Positions 56,610-64,000 of a DNA stretch of 64,000 nucleotides are shown piece by piece. A program made the position numbers and the translations under genes. The notes under the pieces are model-generated. The model made no database searches. It was not told the DNA's origin and saw only the letters and a list, made by a program, of their open reading frames with translations. The stretch is from positions 1-64,000 of the forward strand of contig NZ_KQ956870.1 in assembly GCF_001546485.1 (NCBI RefSeq), read 5' to 3'. Source of the stretch: Gardnerella vaginalis (GTDB lineage Bacteria > Actinomycetota > Actinomycetes > Actinomycetales > Bifidobacteriaceae). How positions within the stretch are numbered: the first letter of the stretch is position 1; each line of letters starts with the position of its first letter.

Positions 56610-57317
56610 TCAACTATTTGCAATATTCGCATTAAAAATTTTGGGTGCAAATGCAAAATCTGAAAATATTGACACGCACTTTTGCAAAGGCGAATCTTCA
56701 CTAATTTCAGCATTGATGTCATCTACTACCCCATATGTTTGCATCCCAGCTTGCTGCGCTGAGCGTAAAGCGACATGAGAATCTTCAAATACTGCGAAAT
56801 TATTCGGAGCAATATGAAATTGACTTGCTAAATCAAGATAAATTCGTGAACTATGTTTGCCGGCTTCTGGTAAATCTTCCCCACATTGTAAAAAGTCAAA
56901 ACAATCTGCAATACCAACTCTTGTTAAAGCAGGCAAACATAAACGTTGAGAAAGTGTTGTTACAAGCAGTAGCTTTACTTTGTTGGCATGCAAATAATGC
57001 ACATAATCGTACGCTCCTTTTTTAAGAGGAAGCTGGTGAGCATATGCATCAAAAGCCATATCTGACCATTCTTGCATTAAAGTTTCAGGAGAATCAGTAA
57101 ACCCACAATGTTCAATAACATAATCTGCGATTTGATGAGGATTCATAGCAGCAGTAGTATCTGCAAAAATTGAGGGGACACTCATGCCTCGTTTTGCAAA
57201 ACTCCGTTTGTCAATATCATCCCATACGCCGAGAGAATCAAGTAACGTACCATCAAAATCAAAAATTGCTGCACGTATAGTGTCAGCATTTACCGACGCA
57301 ATATTACGCAAGACCAT
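56610..57317 (-). CDS. HAD-superfamily hydrolase
   Basis: A 235-residue phosphatase-type HAD protein with nucleophile motif FDFDGTLLDS (about residues 18-27), a cap domain after it, motif II VTTLSQR and motif IV FEDSHVAL. It is of the phosphoglycolate phosphatase/beta-phosphoglucomutase type; substrate unknown. ATG 57317 overlaps the end of recN by 14 bp, with AGGAAG upstream inside recN, so it is translationally linked to recN. Its stop lies only about 3 bp from the end of rnpB on the other strand. Confidence 0.88.
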   Translation of the reverse strand: MVLRNIASVNADTIRAAIFDFDGTLLDSLGVWDDIDKRSFAKRGMSVPSIFADTTAAMNPHQIADYVIEHCGFTDSPETLMQEWSDMAFDAYAHQLPLKKGAYDYVHYLHANKVKLLLVTTLSQRLCLPALTRVGIADCFDFLQCGEDLPEAGKHSSRIYLDLASQFHIAPNNFAVFEDSHVALRSAQQAGMQTYGVVDDINAEISEDSPLQKCVSIFSDFAFAPKIFNANIANS

Positions 57318-59094
57318 CTAGCATCTTCCTACTGTTTGTAAGCAACTCATGCGCATGTTCTAAAGATGTTTGCGATTCACTACCAGCAAGCATTCGCGCA
57401 ATCTCTTGCTCCCGAACAGCACCTTCGAGTTTGGTAACAGTTGTAGCTACGCTTTGAATGCACGCGCTATTCGCATCGATCACTTTACCCATAACTGCTT
57501 TCTTTTGAACGGCAAACTGAACATCCGCGAACGACGCAACTTGAGGCAAATGGGTAACCACAATAACCTGCGCATGTTGAGCAAGTTGAGCTAAACGTTT
57601 ACCAAGTTCTACTGCAGCAACACCACCTACACCAGCATCAACTTCATCAAAAATAAATGTCATCATTGCATTGTCATGCTTACTTAACTTTGCAACCACA
57701 AGTTCCATTGCGAGCATAAGCCTACTAAGCTCGCCTCCAGAAGCACTTTTACCCATAGGTAAATCAGGAGAAGATGGGAAAGGTTGGAACAAAAACTCAA
57801 CTTCGTCAAAGCCATGAGCATCAAGCCACGTAGTTTCTCCACCGCTCTCTTCACGCGAATTCACCTGAACATGTAATTGCGCTCCACTCATTGCAAGTGA
57901 AGCTAATTCTTCACTCACATCATTGCTGAGTTTTTCGCCAGCTTTTACGCGAACATCATGCAATTGTTGAGCAATCTCAAGAGCTTCAGCATAGCGTTGG
58001 TTGCAAGTTTCGCGCGCACGCTTAATAGCTTCTGGCGAATCATCCAAATCTTCAAGCTCAAATTGTGCTTTTTCTGCCCAATCAAGAACATCATCTAAAG
58101 TAGGCCCCCATCTGCGCGTCAGCTCAGTAATATCATGGATCCTAGCATTTAAAGCATCTAAGTCTTCATCACTGGAATCAATATCGAGTTGTTGCGCAAG
58201 TTGCATGACTATATCGTCAAGCTGCGCATGAATATCGTCAAGTTGTTGAGCTACTTGATTCAATGAATTATCAACTCGAATGCTTCGTAATGCTTGAGCA
58301 GCTTGATCGATAAGTCCTCTTGCATCCAAAGATGATGATGAAGCACTATAATCTAGCTGACTCATGTCAAGAGACGATAAGGCTGTGCTCACTGCGTGAA
58401 TAATTTGAGCAGCGTGCTCAATACGATCTCTTCTCGAATGCAATTCTTCATCTTCATGCGGCTGTGGATTTACATCCCGTATTCGCGCCAAAGATTCTCG
58501 AAGATAATCCGCACGTTGACGTGCTGAAGATGCTTGATTTGCTAGGCGATTACACGTTTCCTGAGCGCTTATCCAAAGGCGATAAGCTTGCATATATTGT
58601 TGCAATAATTCACTATTATTTGCTACAGCATCAAGGAGCTCACGCTGTTTTACGCTTGTTGCTATACGCAACTGATCACTTTGCCCATGAATAGTAATGA
58701 TATGAGAACAAATTTCTTCTAACAGTGTTTTCGGTACTGCAAATCCTGACAGCGTCGCTCTAGATCTTCCCGTTTGCGGTACTGTTCTAGCAATATACAT
58801 ATCTGATTTCGTGCAATCATTTTCTGAGGATTCAAGTTCGATATTAGCTTGATGAACTAGTGTTGCCACTTCACTCGATTTTGGTACGCTAAATACACCT
58901 TGAACCCATGCTTCTTTAGCGTCTGGCGATATGCGCGCAACATCTGCCTTTGCACCAGAAATAAGTTTTATAGCACTAAGAAGCATTGACTTTCCAGCAC
59001 CAGTTTCGCCAGTAATCGCAGTCATATGCGCCGAAGGTGTAATAAGCGCATGCACGATTGGACCAAGATTACGTAATTCTAATTCTTCAAGCAC
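57304..59094 (-). CDS. recN: DNA repair protein RecN
   Basis: A 596-residue SMC-like ATPase for double-strand break repair. Walker A GETGAGKSMLL lies near residue 35, a long coiled-coil region spans about 150-400, and the ABC signature ASGGELSRLMLAMELV and Walker B TFIFDEVDAGVGG lie near 460-510. GTG 59094 is chosen because GAGGTG precedes it; the frame extends four codons. It follows nadK in the usual actinobacterial order tlyA-nadK-recN. Confidence 0.95.
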   Translation of the reverse strand: MLEELELRNLGPIVHALITPSAHMTAITGETGAGKSMLLSAIKLISGAKADVARISPDAKEAWVQGVFSVPKSSEVATLVHQANIELESSENDCTKSDMYIARTVPQTGRSRATLSGFAVPKTLLEEICSHIITIHGQSDQLRIATSVKQRELLDAVANNSELLQQYMQAYRLWISAQETCNRLANQASSARQRADYLRESLARIRDVNPQPHEDEELHSRRDRIEHAAQIIHAVSTALSSLDMSQLDYSASSSSLDARGLIDQAAQALRSIRVDNSLNQVAQQLDDIHAQLDDIVMQLAQQLDIDSSDEDLDALNARIHDITELTRRWGPTLDDVLDWAEKAQFELEDLDDSPEAIKRARETCNQRYAEALEIAQQLHDVRVKAGEKLSNDVSEELASLAMSGAQLHVQVNSREESGGETTWLDAHGFDEVEFLFQPFPSSPDLPMGKSASGGELSRLMLAMELVVAKLSKHDNAMMTFIFDEVDAGVGGVAAVELGKRLAQLAQHAQVIVVTHLPQVASFADVQFAVQKKAVMGKVIDANSACIQSVATTVTKLEGAVREQEIARMLAGSESQTSLEHAHELLTNSRKMLDGLA

Positions 59095-59150
59095 ACCACA
59101 CCTCACTTGTGTATTACTGCCATTAAAAGTACTGTCGTTTATTCAGTCAA

Positions 59151-60083
59151 CTACTGCTGACGCAATACATTGCTATTTCGCTGTTCGCGCCATCCTACTA
59201 CCGGTAAATCAAATTTTGTAACTAAACGCTGAGTGAATGGCGCTCCAGAAAGACGCGCTAACAATAATTCATCTTTAGATTGTCGCACTTGAATACGCGA
59301 TCCTTGTGGAAGTGCACGCTGTCGTCTACCATCGCAACAAATCCAACCGCCTGACGACGATTCCTCAAGAATATCAATAGTAAAAGTAGAACCTGCACCA
59401 ATAATTAATGGTCTTGCAAAGAGCGCATGAGCTGCTAATGGCACTAATTGTAGAGCTTCTACATCTGGCCACATAATTGGTCCTCCTGCGGAAAACGCAT
59501 ACGCTGTGGAACCAGTAGGCGTTGATACAATAACGCCATCGCAGCCGAACGATGACATTTCTACATCATCAACGCGAATTGATAGTTCTACCATACGACC
59601 TCTGTCTGCGCGATCAAGCGTAATATCATTCAACGCCCAATCGCTTAAAGGTTCAGATGCGCCAGGTAGCCACACGTCTACATGCGCTTCCATACGGTGA
59701 TTAATAGAATAATCTTTGCTAGCAATTCTGCGAATCGCCTCGTCGATTTGGAAGCTTTCAAATTCTGCTAGAAAGCCGACATGTCCTAAATTGATGCCAA
59801 TAATTGGCACAGGCATACAATGTACTAATTCTGCAGCCTGAAGCATGGTACCGTCTCCCCCAAGTACCACAACTATTTCCGTTTGCTCATTAACTATGCG
59901 AGCAGGCTGTTGCGCAAAATCAGATACGGCAGCACTATGAAAAATGTCAACCAAAAAACCTGCATGAGTTAGTTGCGACGTAACTTGGTTGACTACAGCA
60001 CTGTTACTATCAAGTCTCGCATGAGTCACTACAAGAGCGCGTCGAACCTTTGAAGCAGTGTCATTTGCGAAACATTCCGACAT
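59151..60083 (-). CDS. nadK: NAD kinase
   Basis: A 310-residue ATP/polyphosphate NAD kinase making NADP. The GGDGTML motif lies near residue 76, with NLGHVGFLAEF, the NDITLDR segment and TPTGSTAYAFSAGGPI after it. The last 25 residues extend past the family core. ATG 60083 has AAGGGG upstream; the frame extends to 60104. Located between tlyA and recN. Confidence 0.95.
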   Translation of the reverse strand: MSECFANDTASKVRRALVVTHARLDSNSAVVNQVTSQLTHAGFLVDIFHSAAVSDFAQQPARIVNEQTEIVVVLGGDGTMLQAAELVHCMPVPIIGINLGHVGFLAEFESFQIDEAIRRIASKDYSINHRMEAHVDVWLPGASEPLSDWALNDITLDRADRGRMVELSIRVDDVEMSSFGCDGVIVSTPTGSTAYAFSAGGPIMWPDVEALQLVPLAAHALFARPLIIGAGSTFTIDILEESSSGGWICCDGRRQRALPQGSRIQVRQSKDELLLARLSGAPFTQRLVTKFDLPVVGWREQRNSNVLRQQ

Positions 60084-60170
60084 TGCACAGCCCCTTCGTA
60101 CCATTTAAGTATAACTGTAACTATTGTAAGTGTTACACTACATATTACGAAAATTACTTACATTGTATGC

Positions 60171-60974
60171 TTATGCAGCAAATCGTGAGTACAGTAAGTA
60201 CTCTACGTTGCCGTGAGTGCCTTCTATTGGAGATTTTTCTGTTGCAATAATCGTTAAATTATGGTCTTCAGCACAAGCTTTTACTGTTTCTAAAGCCTTA
60301 AATCGTAAAGTTTCGTCAGTTACAATTCCGCCTTTGCCAAGATTTCCTTTACCGACTTCAAATTGTGGTTTAACAAGTAACACAACATCTGCTTGAGATG
60401 CTGCGATACGTGCGATTACTGGAATAACTAGCGTAAGCGAAATGAAAGAGACATCAGAAACAATAAGATTTGGCTTGTACGGCATGTCTTCCTGGTAAAC
60501 GTCACGAATATTTACACCGCTCATCTCGATAATATGAGGATTATTCGCGATTTTGGGGTGCAGTTGATTATGCCCAACATCGAGCGCAATAATTGACTGA
60601 ACACCTCGTTGCAAAAGAACATCGCAGAATCCTCCGGTTGAAGCACCAATATCTAATGCTTGAGTTGATTCATTTGTTGACAGTCCGTAAGCAGAAAACG
60701 CATCAAAAGCACCTTTTAGTTTAAGCGCACCGCGAGAAACATAGTTAAGACAGGAATCAGCATTTTTAGTTTTCGCAATACATATTTCTTCTAAATTATT
60801 TACTAACAATGATGATTTTACGACAATGCGATTATTGACGCTTACAGCACCAGCGCGAATTAAACGCTGCGCTGTTGTTCTACTTGCTACTAAACCACGA
60901 CTTACGAGAACACAATCTAAACGTTGAGAAGTAGAAGAATGAGTAGATTTGACTAAGTCTTCATTGAAGTTCAT
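60171..60974 (-). CDS. tlyA: TlyA-family rRNA 2'-O-methyltransferase
   Basis: A 267-residue protein of the TlyA/hemolysin family, which methylates 16S and/or 23S rRNA riboses in mycobacteria. An S4 RNA-binding domain (RLDCVLVSRGLVASRTTAQRLI, about residues 18-39) precedes an FtsJ-like Rossmann domain with the SAM motif ALDIGASTGGFCDVLL (about 97-112). Its ATG overlaps the stop of the HAD-IIA gene by 4 bp (ATGA) and GGAG lies 9 bases upstream. Confidence 0.92.
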   Translation of the reverse strand: MNFNEDLVKSTHSSTSQRLDCVLVSRGLVASRTTAQRLIRAGAVSVNNRIVVKSSLLVNNLEEICIAKTKNADSCLNYVSRGALKLKGAFDAFSAYGLSTNESTQALDIGASTGGFCDVLLQRGVQSIIALDVGHNQLHPKIANNPHIIEMSGVNIRDVYQEDMPYKPNLIVSDVSFISLTLVIPVIARIAASQADVVLLVKPQFEVGKGNLGKGGIVTDETLRFKALETVKACAEDHNLTIIATEKSPIEGTHGNVEYLLYSRFAA

Positions 60975-62071
60975 AACGAAAACTCCGGAAGCGTATACTT
61001 GTCCATGAGTTCACCACTATCTTGTAAGCTCCATGCTAATGCGCAAGCAGCTCGTAAAGCGTCACAATCGCTAGCATCATTGACTTCGATAGTACAATTC
61101 TCAATGAGCTGAGCTTTTGCATTACCACATGTAAAGGTGCACTCATCTATGTGCTTCGGCATATTATGAGTTTCATTTAATCCACGCAAATCTTTCGATA
61201 CAAAACTTGGACGCAAATGCTTTGGCGCAAGCATAAGCATATGCGGATCAGTTACTCCCGTAAGCACCAGCAAAGAGGCATACCCTCCCCGAGTACCAGC
61301 TTCAATATCAGTGTCTAAACGATCCCCTACTGCCAATGAGCGCGAAATACTTATTACAGGATTACCAAATTCGTCTTTTTCGGTATACTCTTGAGATTCA
61401 AAGTCACTATGGCGAGCATTTGCAGCAACCAAAAACCGTGCTTCATCATACATTGCAGATTCTGGTTTTCCAGCAGATGCAACCGGTTCAACGCCTGTAG
61501 CATTAATAACAGCTTGGATCATGGAACCACAACCTGGAGCAATACCAAGTTCTCTAGGAATAGTCAAATCACGATTGGTAACAAAATATTGAGCTCCATG
61601 TTCTACTGCAAAAGCAACTTCTGCCATTTCTTGCCAAGTCATCTGCGGATACCAACCCTGAATTACAGCATCTGGATTCTCTTCACATGAGTTTACCGGC
61701 TGCAATCCAGCACGTTCAACTTCTTCACGTAAATGTTCTGCACCAAGTACCAACACACGCGCACCATGTTTAACATGTCGAGCAACCATGCGAGCTGCTA
61801 CTACGGAAGACGTAATAATCTGCCAAGGTTCTACAGTAAGACCAAAACTTTCCAACTGTTTTGCTACAACAGCTTGAAAACGAGAAGAATTATTAGTCGT
61901 GTATTCAATAGACATACCGTGTTTTTGTGCGCATTCTATTGCTTCAACCGCATACTCTACCGCGTTCCCTCCGCGATACACTACGCCATCTAAATCAAGT
62001 AGTGACAAGTGAAAAGCTTCACTTAATGGAAGCGCACTTAAGGAAAAATTCGTTCTCATACTAGATTGCAT
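60971..62071 (-). CDS. HAD-IIA family phosphatase (NagD-like)
   Basis: A 366-residue HAD-IIA protein with nucleophile motif LLDLDGVVYRGG (about residues 24-35), TTNNSSR, a C2-type cap containing YFVTNRDLTIPRELGIAPGCGSMI, and GDRLDTDIEAGTRGGYASLLVLTG near 250-273. It is longer than NagD by a C-terminal extension of about 70 residues. ATG 62071 has AAGGTGA upstream. It heads the tlyA-nadK-recN-HAD operon. Confidence 0.9.
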   Translation of the reverse strand: MQSSMRTNFSLSALPLSEAFHLSLLDLDGVVYRGGNAVEYAVEAIECAQKHGMSIEYTTNNSSRFQAVVAKQLESFGLTVEPWQIITSSVVAARMVARHVKHGARVLVLGAEHLREEVERAGLQPVNSCEENPDAVIQGWYPQMTWQEMAEVAFAVEHGAQYFVTNRDLTIPRELGIAPGCGSMIQAVINATGVEPVASAGKPESAMYDEARFLVAANARHSDFESQEYTEKDEFGNPVISISRSLAVGDRLDTDIEAGTRGGYASLLVLTGVTDPHMLMLAPKHLRPSFVSKDLRGLNETHNMPKHIDECTFTCGNAKAQLIENCTIEVNDASDCDALRAACALAWSLQDSGELMDKYTLPEFSL

Positions 62072-62159
62072 TTCAAATCACCTTACTTACGTTTATATAT
62101 TTGCTCACTATATTCAAGATTATTATAAGAATACTGTTAATAGTTTCATTACAAGTAAG

Positions 62160-62195
62160 AAGTGCCCGGCATACTTTAATAGCAGCCGGGCGCTT
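62160..62195 (-). terminator. terminator of the TPR protein gene
   Basis: AAGTGCCCGGC (62160-62170) pairs with GCCGGGCGCTT (62185-62195) with one wobble, 14-nt loop, between the TPR gene's stop and the HAD-IIA gene. Confidence 0.75.
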
Positions 62196-62216
62196 GATTT
62201 TGTTAATATTTATTTA

Positions 62217-63908
62217 CTACTGTTCATCTGACTGATTTTCGTCTGATTTCACTGTACTCATTTCGATGGTGTCAGTATTATCAGCATCATTTTGATCTGT
62301 ATGATCTTCTTCAGATTCTTCATCTTCTATATCGTTGATTGCATCTTCAGCATCATTTGCATCTTCAGCATCATAATTATCAGAATCTTCTTCAGGAGCA
62401 AATTGAGCGTCATCTTCACTAACACCGATTTCATCCATCATATCGTCATTTACATGTTCCAAATCATAGTCAATAACGATATCATCTGGATTCATGTCTT
62501 CATCGTCAACATCAGCGTATTGCTGCTCAAGATTATCAAGCAAAGACTCTAATTCAACTGCATCTTCACTTCTGCCGGCTTCTTCTAAGAAATACTGCTC
62601 AGCCTGAACAGCACGCATACGATATTCACCTGGCAAACCTTTGGAACGACCCATTGCATGAACTAAATCAATGGCCTTATCAATATGGTTCATATCAGCC
62701 AAAACACCCGCATACACGAGGAACATTTCAGCTTTTACTTCACCTCTTAAGGATTTAGCATCATCAGACATGCAAATTTCTAAAGCCTTGTCAAGATTAT
62801 TCATACCACGTTCACAGTCTGCAATAAACGGCAGATAATCAAGATAACCGTTCATGCGCATTGCAGTGCGAAATTCTTTAGCAGCAAGCTTGTAATCACC
62901 TTGACGATAAGAAACAAATGCTAACGTTTCTCGAGCAAAATCAATGCGAGAAGCCTGCTTAGCTGCCCATTTTGCATGTTCTAAAGCAAGATCAGGATTT
63001 TCTTCTTCAAGTACGTAAGCTGCAAGAATATGAAGACCAATATTTTCCGCATGCTCTTTAGATAAACCGCGCAAGCGTTCTCGATCTTCCTTAGAAAGCA
63101 TTGCCCATTCCAAACCTTTTGGCATCTTAGGCTCACCTGGGCGACGTGCAGTGTAAGGATTTTGTGACGGATATGAAACAGTACCATCAGAATTACGTCG
63201 AGGACCGTTGTCAAAACGGAAGCTATTATGCGAATTGGTGCGTCGATCATTATCTTTATGGGCATCGTGACGGTCAAAACGACGCTCATCATCTCGACGG
63301 TCATCACGGTGATTATCTCTGCGATCGTCGCGGAATCCACCTTTAGCACCTTTGTGGAAGTCCTTATGGAATTCACCGCCGCGAGAATTATTGCGACGGT
63401 CATCACGACGATCATTATTACGATTGTCACGGTGGTCAAAACGACGCTCACCATCAAACTTCTTGTAACGTGGATTGCCACCTTCTTCGCCAGCACGCTC
63501 AAAGTCTTTAGAACGACGGTCATCACGACGATCAAAGCGACGATTGCGATCAAAACGGCGCTCTCCATCACGGTTCTCAGATCGGAATCCACTTTTCTTA
63601 AAACCGTCTTTACGATAACCGTCATGTCGATTTTCCTTGTAGTCATCTCTACGATCATTGTGACGATTGAAATGACGCTCTCCATCACGACCTACACCAG
63701 AACGAAACTCACCACGCTCATCATCATGATGGCGGAATCCACTTTTCTTAAAACCACTCTTATGGAAACCATCCTTATGGAATCCACCACGACGCTCACC
63801 ACTTTTAGCACCATTACGATGGTTAAATCCACCACGTTCACCAAAAGACTTTTTACCACTCCGCGAGTGTTCGTGCTCTTCGCCCATGCCGGCATACCTC
63901 TCATTCAT
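62217..63908 (-). CDS. TPR-like protein with long Arg/Asp/Gly/His-rich N-terminus
   Basis: A 563-residue cytosolic protein. Residues 1-245 are low complexity, built of degenerate units such as DDRRDD, FKKSGFR and GERRFDR. The middle (about 265-450) is a set of paired helices resembling TPRs (ALEHAKWAAKQ, GDYKLAAKEFRTAM, NNLDKALEIC, NHIDKAIDLVHAM). The last 110 residues are strongly acidic (Asp/Glu/Asn). The basic/acidic ends suggest RNA binding or condensate behaviour, but function is unknown. A later ATG (63887) with GAGAGG upstream could be the start. Confidence 0.8.
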   Translation of the reverse strand: MNERYAGMGEEHEHSRSGKKSFGERGGFNHRNGAKSGERRGGFHKDGFHKSGFKKSGFRHHDDERGEFRSGVGRDGERHFNRHNDRRDDYKENRHDGYRKDGFKKSGFRSENRDGERRFDRNRRFDRRDDRRSKDFERAGEEGGNPRYKKFDGERRFDHRDNRNNDRRDDRRNNSRGGEFHKDFHKGAKGGFRDDRRDNHRDDRRDDERRFDRHDAHKDNDRRTNSHNSFRFDNGPRRNSDGTVSYPSQNPYTARRPGEPKMPKGLEWAMLSKEDRERLRGLSKEHAENIGLHILAAYVLEEENPDLALEHAKWAAKQASRIDFARETLAFVSYRQGDYKLAAKEFRTAMRMNGYLDYLPFIADCERGMNNLDKALEICMSDDAKSLRGEVKAEMFLVYAGVLADMNHIDKAIDLVHAMGRSKGLPGEYRMRAVQAEQYFLEEAGRSEDAVELESLLDNLEQQYADVDDEDMNPDDIVIDYDLEHVNDDMMDEIGVSEDDAQFAPEEDSDNYDAEDANDAEDAINDIEDEESEEDHTDQNDADNTDTIEMSTVKSDENQSDEQ

Positions 63909-64000
63909 TTGCGATTTACCTAAAAATCACATTTATACTATATTTTTAACATCAGTAAACGTCTGTTGTAAGCAAGGTATAGCATACAGCATTCAACCAG
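63909..64000. other. upstream region of the TPR protein gene, window edge
   Basis: AT-rich; probably carries the promoter of the minus-strand TPR gene. AGGT precedes its ATG at 9 bp. No other feature is supported. Confidence 0.3.

Noticed and set aside
62981-63688. Long open frames in both strands over the charged region of the TPR gene
   Set aside because: They arise from the repetitive R/D codons; the translations are monotonous Val/Met/Thr/Ile strings without domains.

Overview
The window looks like a chromosomal segment of a low-GC member of the Bifidobacteriaceae, most likely Gardnerella. The housekeeping genes are actinobacterial: DUF3027, DUF4193 and DUF4192 proteins, SepH, PASTA kinase, a tlyA-nadK-recN block, a class A RNase P RNA of actinobacterial type, and CIRCE-controlled groEL. 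The DNA itself is AT-rich, unlike most actinobacteria. This assignment is inferred from gene content, not from a database search.

Layout. Positions 1-3703 are an accessory patch: the end of a RelE/ParE-like toxin, a DUF4417-toxin-immunity cassette on the minus strand, a 70-bp orphan copy of the immunity gene's 3' end, a 23-bp palindromic tandem repeat array, and a DUF4143 AAA ATPase that the array appears to control. From 4077 to 16293 lie mostly minus-strand stress and envelope genes: clpC, a DUF3027 protein, a cold-shock protein, a two-component system, a TPM-like membrane protein, groEL with an extended CIRCE, and a LytR_C protein, plus a plus-strand WXG100 gene. From 16416 to 28624 a plus-strand block holds ung, a six-gene MoxR/DUF58/VWA operon with stop-start overlaps throughout, a small WXG-like protein with a lipase-like hydrolase, purB and a flippase-like membrane protein. 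From 28829 to 39514 come hup, rel, DUF4193-dut, sepH, a phosphodiesterase, parC and an MFS transporter. A second accessory patch (39598-41794) holds two DUF3791 genes, one without a start codon, and a toxin-antitoxin locus whose toxin gene is split between two frames and whose antitoxin has a Panacea domain. The rest (41926-63908) is core: parE, rpoD, a DUF4192 protein, a polyprenyl synthase, the PASTA kinase, plsC, secA, hpf, rnpB, and the HAD/recN/nadK/tlyA/HAD-IIA cluster, ending in a TPR protein with a long charged disordered N-terminus.

The most interesting signal is shared by the two accessory patches. In each, a toxin-related gene is split into two overlapping frames. In both, the second part lies in the -1 frame, and a canonical slippery heptamer A AAA AAC sits in phase at the junction (complement 1074-1080; 40435-40441). 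This could be programmed -1 frameshifting, phase variation by poly-A slippage, or plain homopolymer decay. The same heptamer also occurs harmlessly before the stop of the DUF4143 gene, so its presence alone proves nothing.
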